DNA of 64,000 nucleotides from Dyella jiangningensis (GTDB taxonomy: Bacteria > Pseudomonadota > Gammaproteobacteria > Xanthomonadales > Rhodanobacteraceae), in NCBI RefSeq assembly GCF_003264855.1, contig NZ_NFZS01000001.1, forward strand, positions 2,108,001 through 2,172,000. The letters run 5' to 3'. Of this stretch, positions 45,087 to 54,462 are shown piece by piece; position 1 is the stretch's first letter, and each line of letters begins with the position of its first letter. The notes under the pieces were generated by a model. The model saw only the letters and a list, made by a program, of their open reading frames with translations. It did no database searches and was not told the DNA's origin. Both the position numbers and the translations under genes were made by a program.

Positions 45087-45845
45087 CCCTTTATAGGTGG
45101 GGTGCGATAGTGAGGTTGCGCGGCTATGGGGGCATGTGAGTTACGCCCGGTATCCGCGTTCAGTTGGTCTGACTCGCCGCCTCCTGAAAAGCGAGCGTGG
45201 TTCGCGGGATGATTCGGAGCGCATTGTTGGTCTGCCGCACAGATACATCGAATTCTGATCGATAGGCATCAAGTCAATGTCTGCTGACGTGCGTGTCGGT
45301 ACAGAGTCGACTCGCTGTGTGGTGATCACTGACAGGCCGGGCGGATGCTTTTTGCTACTTTCGACAAGCCACTGCGGCTCTGCTGAAGGCCGTCGCTAGT
45401 GGCCTCGACACCATGTCGAGAAGCGCGGGCCGCATGAGCGGCAACTCATACGACCCGCTGACCATCACCAACTAGCTTAGAGTTGATCATGGCTATCCGC
45501 GATCATACGGGACACATTCGCCCGTCCATTCCCCTCGATGGCACCCTCACTTCCTGTTCCGGCATCCAGCGTGCCAAGTCCAGGGCAGCTCACAGCCGCG
45601 CGTGTCAGCTTTCGCCGACAACGGCTATAGGCGGTGGATAAATCCCGCGCTCCCCGCTGCAAGGCTTGATACCAAGCCGGAAGTGAGCATTTCCCGCACC
45701 CAGTGATCGTTTTCGCGACGCATCGGCCTGCTTGCCGCTGCGCCGCATCTCAGCGATCACTTACATCGTCCCCGGCATATGCCGACACGGAAGCCTGTAG
45801 GGCTTGATCCGTCGTTGAGCCGTGCCTGACAGGAAAGGAAGCCTT
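45087..45845. other. 759-bp gap, mostly non-coding; one decayed reading frame
   Basis: No intact gene is recognised between dmeR and the antitoxin gene. A 49-codon open stretch at 45326-45475 (ending AAGRMSGNSYDPLTITN-like, TAG at 45473) has coding-like codon use but no plausible start or upstream continuation. It may be the 3' remnant of a lost plasmid gene. Composition is less GC-rich than the core. Confidence 0.4.
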
Positions 45846-46157
45846 ATGTACCTCATCAAGATCGATCCGCTGATGGACTTTGACTCGTCGGAATTGCTAC
45901 GCAGCCCCGGCGAGGTGCTGCTGACCGATTATCTCCAGCCAAATGCCATGCCGCTCGCACGCTTCGCGCGCCGCACTGGTATTCCCATGACCATGTTGCG
46001 GCAGATCAGCCTCGGGGCACGGCACATCGACGCCGAGCAGGCGTTGCGTCTGTCGATGGCGTTGGAGCCGACGGCGGCGTACTGGCTGGTACTGCAGGCG
46101 CGCTACGACTTGGCGTTGGTGAGCGCGCTGTGGGAAGGCCGTCGGCCTCCGAAGTAG
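45846..46157 (+). CDS. HigA-family antitoxin (orphan)
   Basis: A 103-residue helix-turn-helix protein with the HigA/VapI pattern: SPGEVLLTDYLQPNAMPLARFARRTGIPMTMLRQIS, then HIDAEQALRLSMALEPTAAYWLVLQARYDL. The ATG at 45846 follows AAAGGAAG. HigA antitoxins are normally encoded next to a RelE-like HigB toxin. No HigB-like frame is visible within about 500 bp on either side, so this is an orphan or the remaining half of a broken module. DNA binding should be retained. Confidence 0.88.
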   Translation: MYLIKIDPLMDFDSSELLRSPGEVLLTDYLQPNAMPLARFARRTGIPMTMLRQISLGARHIDAEQALRLSMALEPTAAYWLVLQARYDLALVSALWEGRRPPK

Positions 46158-46440
46158 GGTCGGGTGTGAGATATCAGAGCGGGTATGACCCGCGAAAAGT
46201 AGCCGCCTAGAAGTCCGTAGTTCTACTTAAGCGGAATCCGTTGAACTGCGGATACCAGTGCCATTTCGTGGCCAATACGCATGGCCACCGCACGCGGCCA
46301 GAGTGCTTATTTTGCCATCGCGATTACACGCTGTTTCCACGGGCATTGCGCCAAGCTGACGGACGCACCAAGTGTCGGACATCGCCCAGATGGCGTTGGG
46401 CGAGCGCGTGTCATCACACCGCCCAGGGAGTACGAAGGTG

Positions 46441-46818
46441 ATGAACCAGCGTTTTGTTGGGCGCCGCCTCAGCGCGGCGCAGTTCACCGTTGCCGTGCGT
46501 GGTCTACGCGTGTCGCCTCGCAATATCGAGCTTGCCCGTGCAGCCTTGGTCGATGGCGTTCCGACATCGGTACTGGCGGCCCAGTCGCAATTGACTCGTG
46601 GCGCCATTGATCGCACGGTGCGCCGCATCTATGAGGCCCATCTCGCAAGACACGACGCCCCCATGGAGTGGCGCGAAGTGCACCTCACGGTGCCTCGTAG
46701 CATGGCGGAGCGATTTGAAGCCCAGGCGGCCGCCGTGATTGCCGAGCATGACTTTGCGCGCCGCCTCGAAGTCGCCGTCGGCCGGCAGTCTTCAGGCAAA
46801 AGAGGGGCGGGCGGATAA
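46441..46818 (+). CDS. KorA/TrfB-like plasmid regulator
   Basis: A 125-residue DNA-binding protein resembling the KorA/TrfB family. The N-terminal block RRLSAAQFTVAVRGLRVSPRN leads into ARAALVDGVPTSVLAAQSQLTRGAIDRTVRRI, the TrfB helix-turn-helix. A C-terminal dimerisation-like segment follows. The ATG at 46441 has GAAGG upstream. In IncP-type plasmids KorA represses replication and transfer operons; no such targets remain here, supporting a plasmid or ICE origin for the island. The 283-bp gap before it shows only a small GCGGGT-ATG-ACCCGC hairpin. Confidence 0.75.
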   Translation: MNQRFVGRRLSAAQFTVAVRGLRVSPRNIELARAALVDGVPTSVLAAQSQLTRGAIDRTVRRIYEAHLARHDAPMEWREVHLTVPRSMAERFEAQAAAVIAEHDFARRLEVAVGRQSSGKRGAGG

Positions 46819-46923
46819 AGCGGCATCGTGGGCAGCTGCACACATCCGGAGTGCATGCACTGGCTTCCACATCGGGCTCACCGCACCGAGGAGGCTTGTG
46901 CATCCTCGGCACGGTCATGCCTG

Positions 46924-47970
46924 CTAGTCGTCGAGGTCGTCGGCCTTGACGATGGCGATGCCATTGGTGGCGGCGCTGTTGAGCGTGACGCTGCTCTTCA
47001 AATCGAAATTGCCGTCGTCATCGACATTAAAGATGGAGACATGCGATGCGGGCCCGTTGCTGTCGATGACCGCTGCGAGATTGTCACGATAGGTGATATC
47101 GGTGGGCGCGCCGTTGAACGACGCGATGACAGCGGCCTCTTGCACGATGGAGCGCCCTGACACCACGTAGCGCGACACCGAGTGACTGGGCGAATTGGCC
47201 GAGAAGAGGTATGGCCCATCCAGGGCAACCCAACACGGCGCCATCTGCGTACCGGAGCCGGTGACAGTCAGCACGGCGTCGTTGCGCACGAGGCCGATTT
47301 CGTTGGCGTGCGCAATGGTCACGTAGGCGTTGTCACCGCGCGTGGCAAGTCCGAAGGGTGCGTTGACGTTCACCGGGATATTGGCCACCAGGTGGGTCGC
47401 GCCCGCCACCGCGCCGCCGTTCGCCAGGTTGACCGTTTCGATGGCATTGCTTTTCTCGGTGATGATCAGCTGACCACCGATGACGCCCACCTGGGCTGCA
47501 GAGCCGTCGGCATGGACCAGTTGCGCATGACCGTCAGCGACCGGGTCGACGCCGCGGCGATCGATGGCGTGGGATTCGATATGGGTGGCCGTAAGAATGT
47601 AGAGATGGTGATGGCCGAAGGCGACGCTGACCGGGTTGCTGATCGCCGGCACCAGCTTGGCCCACTGCAGCGGGGCGATGTCGCTGTTCTTTCGGAAGAT
47701 CGATACATTGCCTGATCCGAAATTGACGACTGCAAGCAGGTCGTGGTTCTGCGCGATGCCACCGGCGTTGCCGCTCACGCCTCCGGTGCCGCCGGTTTTC
47801 GCCTGTTCGATCAGCACGCCATGGGTGTTGTAGACAAGCAGCGCGTTATTGGTCGCGTTCGATGCGGTAACGATGAGATCGCCATCGTTCCATTGCGCGC
47901 CATCGCGCGCATGGACGGCACCCGCCACCATACAAGCGAGCAGCGCTGATCCAATGATTGCCTTGTTCAT
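46924..47970 (-). CDS. Secreted beta-propeller protein
   Basis: A 348-residue exported protein: signal peptide MNKAIIGSALLACMVAGAVHA, then repeated strands of about 45 residues (LIVTASNATNNALLVYNTHG, DLLAVVNFGSGNVSIFRKNS, AYVTIAHANEIGLV, YLFSANSPSHSVSRYVV). This is the layout of 6-phosphogluconolactonase/YncE-like seven-bladed propellers. No catalytic residues can be assigned. Start ATG at 47970 follows GGGGAAC. It is the first gene after the island on the right and may be chromosomal. Confidence 0.82.
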   Translation of the reverse strand: MNKAIIGSALLACMVAGAVHARDGAQWNDGDLIVTASNATNNALLVYNTHGVLIEQAKTGGTGGVSGNAGGIAQNHDLLAVVNFGSGNVSIFRKNSDIAPLQWAKLVPAISNPVSVAFGHHHLYILTATHIESHAIDRRGVDPVADGHAQLVHADGSAAQVGVIGGQLIITEKSNAIETVNLANGGAVAGATHLVANIPVNVNAPFGLATRGDNAYVTIAHANEIGLVRNDAVLTVTGSGTQMAPCWVALDGPYLFSANSPSHSVSRYVVSGRSIVQEAAVIASFNGAPTDITYRDNLAAVIDSNGPASHVSIFNVDDDGNFDLKSSVTLNSAATNGIAIVKADDLDD

Positions 47971-48340
47971 GATTGTTCCCCGATGCAAGCGTAGGTAATT
48001 GCGGCAATGCGAATTGCCGCGCCAGTTCGCCAACAGCGACCGCACATGTCGGTCATCAGTTATTCGACTGACTTGCCGGGTTGGTTACGTCGCAGGGAAC
48101 AAAGTCACGCGAGAGGGAAGAAGAAGGCGCCAAGAGTTCGCTTGCGCGTGTCGCCCATGAAGCACTTTGGTTCTCGCGTTCAAGAGGCGGTTATCGCGCT
48201 TCGCGCGGATGCTCTTGTTTTTTTGCAGATAAACGGTGGGCCTTGGAGCAGTGCCTGACACTGGGACGACTTGTGGGAGATCGATATGCCGACCGCTTTT
48301 GGCGCACTCCTTGGGCCGCCTCGCAGACGTGCCTGGCGAA

Positions 48341-48373
48341 ATGGGCCGGCGCACAGACGCTGCGCCGGCCCAT
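48341..48373 (-). terminator. Terminator of the YadA-like gene
   Basis: ATGGGCCGGCGCA and TGCGCCGGCCCAT form a perfect 13-bp stem with a 7-nt loop, beginning 14 bp after the minus-strand YadA stop and followed on that strand by TTTCGCC. The rest of the 417-bp gap between the propeller and adhesin genes shows no gene. Confidence 0.85.
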
Positions 48374-48387
48374 TCGTCTTGCGTTGC

Positions 48388-51240
48388 TTACAGATCCACG
48401 CCGAGGCCGGCACCCACCGACGTCTGCGAGCTGCTGGCCGTGGCGCCCACGCTGACGTGCATGCGACTGCCCAGCGGTGCGGCATAACCCACCGAGATCG
48501 CGGAGCGGCCCGACTGCATGCCTACGCCTGCCGCAAGGCGTCCGTTGCCGGTGGCGCCTGCCGCATTGATCGCCATCTGGGTCGACGCCGCGCTCATCGC
48601 ACCTTCCTCATCAATGTGCCTGTTGACCTGCTGGAACTGGTCGTTGGTCTTGCTCATCAGCTGGTTGGCGTAGGCGTTGGCGGCGTTCAAGGTCTGCTGG
48701 GAGCTGGCATCCGTATAGCTCTTGGCCGTCTGCAGCGCCGCGTTCACCTGGGTCGAAACCTGGCCGACATTGGCCGCATCGGTGGCATTCACGCCAGCAG
48801 CAACATTGGTGATCTGGCGCTGGTTGGTGGCGGAGCCGACGGAGACGGTGTTGGCCGTATCAGCCACCGAGCCCTGGCCCAGGGCCACGGCGTTGTTGGC
48901 CGTCACCGATGCGCCTTGGCCGATGGCCGTACCCGAGGCTGCGGTGACGCTGGTGTCGGCGCCGACTGCCACGGCATTGGTCGCCGCTGCGCTGATCGTG
49001 GCGTTGCTGCCCACGGCCGTGCTGCCGTTGGCGCCGATCACCGCACCGTTGCCGATGGCGGTGTCGCGCCCGTCGGTGGCGACGCTGCTGTGACCCACGG
49101 CCAAGCCATTGCCGGTGCCCATCGGGGCGCCACCCGTCACTGCGGTGGCAATCTGATTGCTCAGATTGGTGATGCTGGTCAGTGCTCCCGTCATGCTGCT
49201 GTCCAGTGCGGAGAGGGCGCCGCCCACGTCGCTATAGGTCGAGCCCTGGACCAGGTACGAAGGCGCGGTGAAACCACTCGCACCGTAGCTTGCCGAGCCA
49301 CCCAGCAGCTGTGCAACGGCGCTGCCCATGGCGCCCATCGAGCCATTCACGGTGGTACCCATGCCAGTCAGGGCCAGGTTCAGCTGGGCCACGTTGACCG
49401 CATCGGTGTCGGCGGTGCCAGCGGAGACATTGGTGATACGGCTGGTGAACTTGGTGCCACCCGTGCTGCCGTCATTACCCACCGACACCGTGTTGCTGGT
49501 CTCGGCCAGGGCGCCGGCACCCAAGGCGACTGCGTTACTGGCTGTGGCTTTGGCACTGGCGCCCAGCGAGACCGAGCTAATGGCCGTGGTTTGCGCACTG
49601 GCGCCCAACGCGAGCGAGTTGCTGGACGAGGTAAGCGAACCGTAGCCCAACGCAACTGCGCCAGTGGTCTGCGCGGCCGCGCCGGACTGCGTCTTCACTG
49701 CTGCGTTAGTGCCGATTGCCACGGAGTTGGTCGGCATATAGTTCTGCGGCGCTGTCGGGTAGTTATACAAACCGTTGAAATCGAAGACCGAGGCACCCGA
49801 TCCAAGCGCAACGTCATTCTTGCCTGCCAAAGCCTGCGCACCCACCGCCGTACCGGATTGCGCTGCAATGGTTTGGTTACCGAGGGCCGTAGTGTTGGCG
49901 TAGTAGTGACTAACCCCAGCGGTATCCTGGTACGCCAGGCTCATCGCATTGTTGCCCAGGGAGACTGAGCCGCTGCCGTCGCCGACCGCACTGTTACCAA
50001 TGGCGATGCCCCAGGTGCCCATCGCTTCGGAGTAATTGCCAATGGCAATTGTGTCTCTCGAACCAGTGAGCGCGAAGGGACCAATGGCGACCGCCGACCC
50101 TCCCACGGTGGTCATGGCGTTGAGTCCGATCGCGACCGAGGCGCCCGTCTGAGTCATCGCGTAGTAACCGATCGCAATGGACTGGTCACCCATGGCGGAC
50201 GAGTAAGCACCGACACCCACCGACGATGTACCGCTGGTATAGGAGTAAGGGCCGACAGCCACCGACCCACCGCCTGCTGCAGTGGCCGTGTAGCCGCTGG
50301 CGACGCTCTCGTTACCGAGCGCCTGTGCCGAAAAGCCCGTGGCTACGGCGGCCGAGCCCTGCGCCAGCGACGCAACGCCCATGGCCATGCTGTAATCGCC
50401 TGTGGCCGTAGCGGAGTTGCCCATGGCCACGGAGTTCGCACCCATCGACACGGTGCCCACGCCAAGAGCGATGGAGCCGTGGCCCGAAGCCACCGCACTG
50501 GCGCCGATGGCCGTGGCGAGATCACCGGTGGCGGCCGCGGCCTGCGGGTTGCCGGATGCATCGAAGAATTCCGCGTTACCGCTAGTGTCGACCGCCACGC
50601 CACCCATCGCCACGCTGCTGCGACCGGTCGCCTGCGCATTGGCGCCAACGGCCACCGTGTTGAAGTTCGTGGCACCTGCGCCGAAGCCGATCGCCGTTGC
50701 ATAGTCGGCACCGGTGTAAGCGCTATGGCCGATCGCCGACGCGCCGACGCCGATCGCCTGCGTGTTGCCGCCCAGCGCCGTGGTGTAGTCGTCCGAAGCG
50801 TAGCTGTGGTAGCCCAGGGCTGCGCTTTCGGCGCCCAGGGCCGTGCTGAGCGTACCGATGGCGGCACTGTTGGTGCCGAGTGACAGGCTGCTGTAGCCCA
50901 CGGTGACGCTTCCGTCGCCCACGGCCATGCTCATCGCGCCAGCGGCCACGCTATTGGCGCCGATCGACTGGGCGTTGTCGGTGCCATCGGCGGCGCCGTC
51001 GGCAGAGAAATAGACAGGCGTGCCGGGAACAGGCGTAGGTACGATAGTTTGTGGCGTCACTTGGCCTGCTGCCATCGCAGGGGTCGCCGAAAGCGCCATA
51101 CCGATGGCCAGCGACAGCGCCGCCACGCCGGACTGCACGCGCTTGGCACGACCGCCCTTGCCGTTGGCCTTGGCGAACTCGCTGGCAACGATGGTGGCGC
51201 CCAGCGACTTGCTCCAGATCTTGCTGTGAATCTTGTTCAT
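48388..51240 (-). CDS. YadA-like trimeric autotransporter adhesin
   Basis: A 950-residue type Vc secreted adhesin. The ATG at 51240 begins an extended signal peptide (MNKIHSKIWSKSLGATIVAS, ESPR type) followed by a hydrophobic segment ending ATPAMA. A long YadA-head region of 14-residue left-handed helix repeats (NSVAAGAMSMAVGDGSVTVG-like) follows, with two neck/stalk transitions (TDAVNVAQLN and TDAANVGQVS) and short coiled coils. The C-terminal YadA anchor of about 80 residues ends SVGAGLGVDL. The earlier in-frame codons to 51435 lack the ESPR context and were rejected. It is probably displayed on the cell surface for adhesion or aggregation. Confidence 0.95.
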   Translation of the reverse strand: MNKIHSKIWSKSLGATIVASEFAKANGKGGRAKRVQSGVAALSLAIGMALSATPAMAAGQVTPQTIVPTPVPGTPVYFSADGAADGTDNAQSIGANSVAAGAMSMAVGDGSVTVGYSSLSLGTNSAAIGTLSTALGAESAALGYHSYASDDYTTALGGNTQAIGVGASAIGHSAYTGADYATAIGFGAGATNFNTVAVGANAQATGRSSVAMGGVAVDTSGNAEFFDASGNPQAAAATGDLATAIGASAVASGHGSIALGVGTVSMGANSVAMGNSATATGDYSMAMGVASLAQGSAAVATGFSAQALGNESVASGYTATAAGGGSVAVGPYSYTSGTSSVGVGAYSSAMGDQSIAIGYYAMTQTGASVAIGLNAMTTVGGSAVAIGPFALTGSRDTIAIGNYSEAMGTWGIAIGNSAVGDGSGSVSLGNNAMSLAYQDTAGVSHYYANTTALGNQTIAAQSGTAVGAQALAGKNDVALGSGASVFDFNGLYNYPTAPQNYMPTNSVAIGTNAAVKTQSGAAAQTTGAVALGYGSLTSSSNSLALGASAQTTAISSVSLGASAKATASNAVALGAGALAETSNTVSVGNDGSTGGTKFTSRITNVSAGTADTDAVNVAQLNLALTGMGTTVNGSMGAMGSAVAQLLGGSASYGASGFTAPSYLVQGSTYSDVGGALSALDSSMTGALTSITNLSNQIATAVTGGAPMGTGNGLAVGHSSVATDGRDTAIGNGAVIGANGSTAVGSNATISAAATNAVAVGADTSVTAASGTAIGQGASVTANNAVALGQGSVADTANTVSVGSATNQRQITNVAAGVNATDAANVGQVSTQVNAALQTAKSYTDASSQQTLNAANAYANQLMSKTNDQFQQVNRHIDEEGAMSAASTQMAINAAGATGNGRLAAGVGMQSGRSAISVGYAAPLGSRMHVSVGATASSSQTSVGAGLGVDL

Positions 51241-51436
51241 TGAATTTCTCGGAATGTTGGATCCGCGATGGATGTCCCCGCGCGTCGATAGTTGGCAGCG
51301 GGACGCGTCATACAGCGGATGTCGGACGTCTTGTCGTCCAGAAGTGAGATGAGATGGCGCCGACTTCCGTGACTCGAGGACAAGCCGTCCCCGCGGCGGC
51401 TTCAAGAAGCCACCCAAGTCGAAAGGAAGATCCACC

Positions 51437-51470
51437 TGTCAGGAGCCCGGGGTAGGCCGAGCTCCTGGCA
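51437..51470 (-). terminator. Terminator of the S53 peptidase gene
   Basis: TGTCAGGAGC and GCTCCTGGCA form a 10-bp stem (one G-U pair) 23 bp after the peptidase stop. On the minus strand it is followed by GGTGGATCTTCCTTTC, a T-rich but imperfect tail. It separates the peptidase from the adhesin transcript. Confidence 0.65.
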
Positions 51471-51492
51471 GTTCAGGCAGGCGCCCGACCGC

Positions 51493-53733
51493 TTACTGGT
51501 AGCTGGCCACCACGCTGACTCCGCTGAAGATCGCGTTGGCACCCGTGACGGTCAGGTAGTAGGTACCTGCCGCCGGCAGACGGATTGTCACCGATTCGGT
51601 GTTGGTGTTCGCATGCGCCGACATGTAGTCGTACGACGTGGCGCTGGCAGCGCTACCGTTCTTTTCATAGATCGACACGTCACCCGTGCCGCCCGAGGTG
51701 CGGAACGTCAGGGTGGTCTTGCCGGCTGGCACCGTCAGGTAGAACTGCTGTGCAACACCGGGCGTGCCCTGCGTGGTGACTGCAACATTGTTGGTCAGCT
51801 GGGTGGGTGTCGGCGGCGGCGTGGCGCCCGACGGCGGCGTGCCGTCACCCCAGGTATAGGCCAGCAGGTTGAACGCGCTGATGTCGAGCGAACCAAAGCC
51901 CGTGGTCAAGTCCCAACCCGCAGCGGCGTTGTTGCCATAGGTCGTGCCAGCGTAATACACGCCGTTGTTGCCCGTTGTCACGTCATGAAACACGGACGGG
52001 TGGCTCGGGAAATCCGCATACATGTGGCTCGCCGGGAAGCCGATCGAGTTGTTTGCGTAGGTCTGTGCGCGCGCGAACGTACCAACGAAGATCGGTGAGG
52101 CAAGGCTGGTGCCGCCGACGCCATACTTCTGGCCCTGGATATAGATGACAGCACCCGTGACCGACGAGGCATCGAAAGCGATGTCCGGCACCTGGCGCGC
52201 GGTCGCGCCCAGCACCGAGGCCTGCCATGCGGGCGCCGCCTCGAACGCGCTCACGCCACCACCGGTGGCCCAGATGCGGTTGTTGCCATCACCGGCATCC
52301 GCGATGCCGTCATTCCAGGCGATTTCGCCCGCATAGGCGGTACCGTTAGTGGTCACTTCGGTGCCGCCGACGGCGATCACGTTCGGCGACGTCGCCGGCT
52401 CACTCTGCGAATAGTTGCTGAGGCTGAACGGTGCGGGCAGAACCACGCCAGCGTTGGTTTCGAATTCGCCACCGGTCGCGGTGTACACGCCCTGGTCACC
52501 GGAAGAAACCGAGAAGGTCTGACCCTGCGCCACGGCCTGGGCGAAGATCGCGTCGTCCGCCGCCTGGTTGCCCGCCTCGTGGGATGCCGTCTCGTCTTCG
52601 CCCAGCGACACGTTGATGATCTTGGCGATGTTGTCGGTGACCGCCTTGTTATAGGCGGCCGTGATGCCGGCGTCGGTCAGTTCGTCATCTGCGCCGCCAT
52701 AGAGACCATTGGCCACATCGTAGAACACCAACTGCTTGACGCCGCCCGAGGTGCCCGTGATGGTCTGCGAATCCAGGTTCCACTCGCCGTCACCGCCCGG
52801 ATCATCGGAGAAGTCCTTCTCACCCGAAAGCGTCACCTTCACTACCTTGGTGTTGACCGGATTCAGGCCGTTGACCGTCGTCATGGTGTTCAGATCCGCC
52901 AGCGTCTGGGTCAGGTCGCCCCAGGTGATGATGCCCACCGTGGTGTTGTAGGCCGTCGGCGTGTTGCCGGCGTCATAGATCAGCGGGAACTGCGTCGGCG
53001 GATGCAGCACATTGGTCGGGCCGGTCTGCGTGGTCTGCGGAGCCGCCGAGGAAATCTGTGCACCGATGTGGCTGAGCGGATGCTTCACGCTGACGTTCTG
53101 CAGGCCGGTCACTGCGCCGATGATGCCGCTCAAAGCCTGCGGCACCATGGCGTCGCTGTCGTTGGCGAACTTCAGCTTGCCATTCTCGGTGTACGACTTC
53201 ATCGTCGCATTGAACGCGGTGCTCACGGCGGCGGCATTGCCGTCGGCATACACCAGGGTGTTGTTCGGCGAAACTTCGATGTTGGTGAAACCCGACTGCT
53301 GCAGGTGCGCCACGACGGCCTGCACCTGCGCGTCGGTCGGCGCGTAAGCCGCCTTGAACTGGTCCGGGGTAAGGAACTTGCGGTAGTTGGCGCTGCCTGG
53401 CGTATTCACGCTCTTGTTGAAGGCCTGCAGCTGGTCGACGTTGCGCAGGTTCACGCTGACGGCCACATGCATCACCTTGCTGCTGTCCAGCGCCGTGACC
53501 TGCGCTTTCACGGCAGGCTTGCCGTGCGCATTGATCACATAACCAGAGGCAGACGCCTGACCGACGCCGGTGGGCGACACCGATGCGGCCTTCAAAAGCG
53601 CAGCGTGCGTCTTGATGGGAGCCCACGAGGTGGCGGTGGCCGCATGGCCGCACAACGGGCTCACTGCCAGGGCAAGCGCCATGGGCAGCAATGCCTTGTT
53701 GCAGGTCTTCAGCTCTTGAATACGTCCAAACAT
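51493..53733 (-). CDS. Sedolisin (S53) serine-carboxyl peptidase, secreted
   Basis: A 746-residue secreted acid-active peptidase. A signal peptide (KALLPMALALAVSPLCGHA) precedes a kumamolisin-type activation prodomain (residues about 60-240). The subtilisin-fold catalytic domain follows, with the Glu/Asp region SLGEDETASHEAGNQAADDA, oxyanion Asp in SVSSGDQGVY and nucleophile Ser543 in GGTSLASPIF. A proline/threonine linker leads to a C-terminal PPC-type beta domain (about 650-746). Related enzymes degrade proteins at low pH outside the cell. Start ATG at 53733 follows GGGGATAAAAG. Its leader holds a terminator-like hairpin. Confidence 0.94.
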   Translation of the reverse strand: MFGRIQELKTCNKALLPMALALAVSPLCGHAATATSWAPIKTHAALLKAASVSPTGVGQASASGYVINAHGKPAVKAQVTALDSSKVMHVAVSVNLRNVDQLQAFNKSVNTPGSANYRKFLTPDQFKAAYAPTDAQVQAVVAHLQQSGFTNIEVSPNNTLVYADGNAAAVSTAFNATMKSYTENGKLKFANDSDAMVPQALSGIIGAVTGLQNVSVKHPLSHIGAQISSAAPQTTQTGPTNVLHPPTQFPLIYDAGNTPTAYNTTVGIITWGDLTQTLADLNTMTTVNGLNPVNTKVVKVTLSGEKDFSDDPGGDGEWNLDSQTITGTSGGVKQLVFYDVANGLYGGADDELTDAGITAAYNKAVTDNIAKIINVSLGEDETASHEAGNQAADDAIFAQAVAQGQTFSVSSGDQGVYTATGGEFETNAGVVLPAPFSLSNYSQSEPATSPNVIAVGGTEVTTNGTAYAGEIAWNDGIADAGDGNNRIWATGGGVSAFEAAPAWQASVLGATARQVPDIAFDASSVTGAVIYIQGQKYGVGGTSLASPIFVGTFARAQTYANNSIGFPASHMYADFPSHPSVFHDVTTGNNGVYYAGTTYGNNAAAGWDLTTGFGSLDISAFNLLAYTWGDGTPPSGATPPPTPTQLTNNVAVTTQGTPGVAQQFYLTVPAGKTTLTFRTSGGTGDVSIYEKNGSAASATSYDYMSAHANTNTESVTIRLPAAGTYYLTVTGANAIFSGVSVVASYQ

Positions 53734-53745
53734 CTTTTATCCCCG

Positions 53746-53790
53746 AAAAAAAGAAATGGAAGGCCGCCGCAGCGAACGCTGCCGGAAGCC
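53746..53790 (-). promoter_or_regulatory. Terminator-like hairpin in the S53 peptidase leader
   Basis: On the minus strand a GC-rich hairpin (core GCAGCG-TT-CGCTGC, 53769-53782, extended by flanking G/C pairs) is followed by TTCCATTTCTTTTTTTCGG, so a T7 run sits 13 bp before the peptidase ATG. The order hairpin, T run, RBS, ATG resembles an attenuator or a terminator inside the 5' leader. No alternative antiterminator pairing was worked out. Confidence 0.45.
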
Positions 53791-54462
53791 TCGTTTTTGA
53801 CATGCGCCGCAAGGCGCGTACGCAAAGCGCAGAGGGCGCCATTCGGTGAAGCGAACAAGGCGTGCTGCTTGCCGATGCGATGCATGCATCGTTACGCCGG
53901 ATCACCCACCTCCCCGTGAGTGCAATCCACCAAGCGCTGCTCGCCGTTGCTGACTCCGTCCGCCAATCGCCAGTGGACCGGCGATCCTCCCGAGCCAACA
54001 TTCCGCCCAAGCGTGGTTGGCTGTCATCCACACAACATCGCGGTACCTAACCAAAATCGGTGAGCTGCCAACGAAGTAGCGGAGCTCATTGTTTCGATTC
54101 GAAACTTCCTGCGAAATCGGTCTCACTCCCACGGGCGGGAGTGCAGTTCGAGGTGGTTCCCGGAGCCCGTTGGCACGAGTGCGCAATGAGTGCCGCGTGG
54201 CGCCGGAATGGGTGAGGGAACCGCGAGGATTCGGTGCGCGACAGGCGCAGCGTTACGGAATCGGCGGCCGCGATAATCGGTGCCTGGCCGATGGGCGGTT
54301 TCTAGAGATCGCCGGACGCGGCAGCACCGCTGTCGCCAATGCAACAGGAACGAGCAATGACGGGGAAAATCGATCTATCGGATGCTATGACCGAATTTCG
54401 TTCAAGCCCTTCGGTTGGCGTCACGAAGGGCAGGGCGAAATGACAGATGTCTAGCCCGGGCA
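53791..54462. other. Rest of the 729-bp gap between peptidase and response-regulator genes
   Basis: No gene is supported. Two small symmetric elements stand out: a perfect 7-bp palindrome GTTTCGA-T-TCGAAAC at 54091-54105, which looks like a protein-binding site, and the hairpin CACTCCC-ACGGGC-GGGAGTG at about 54124-54142. The gap presumably contains the peptidase promoter. Confidence 0.5.

Noticed and set aside
46158-46440. Remnant of an insertion-sequence end before the KorA-like gene
   Set aside because: Some words looked transposon-like, but no terminal repeats, target duplication or transposase frame could be shown.
48279-49968. A long plus-strand frame opposite the YadA-like gene
   Set aside because: It is the complement of repetitive adhesin sequence and has no start context or domain.
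54121-54142. TCACTCC near 54124 as the missing 3' acceptor half of the broken tRNA-Ser
   Set aside because: The preceding bases do not form a T arm and no CCA follows at the right place; the segment is better explained as a small hairpin.
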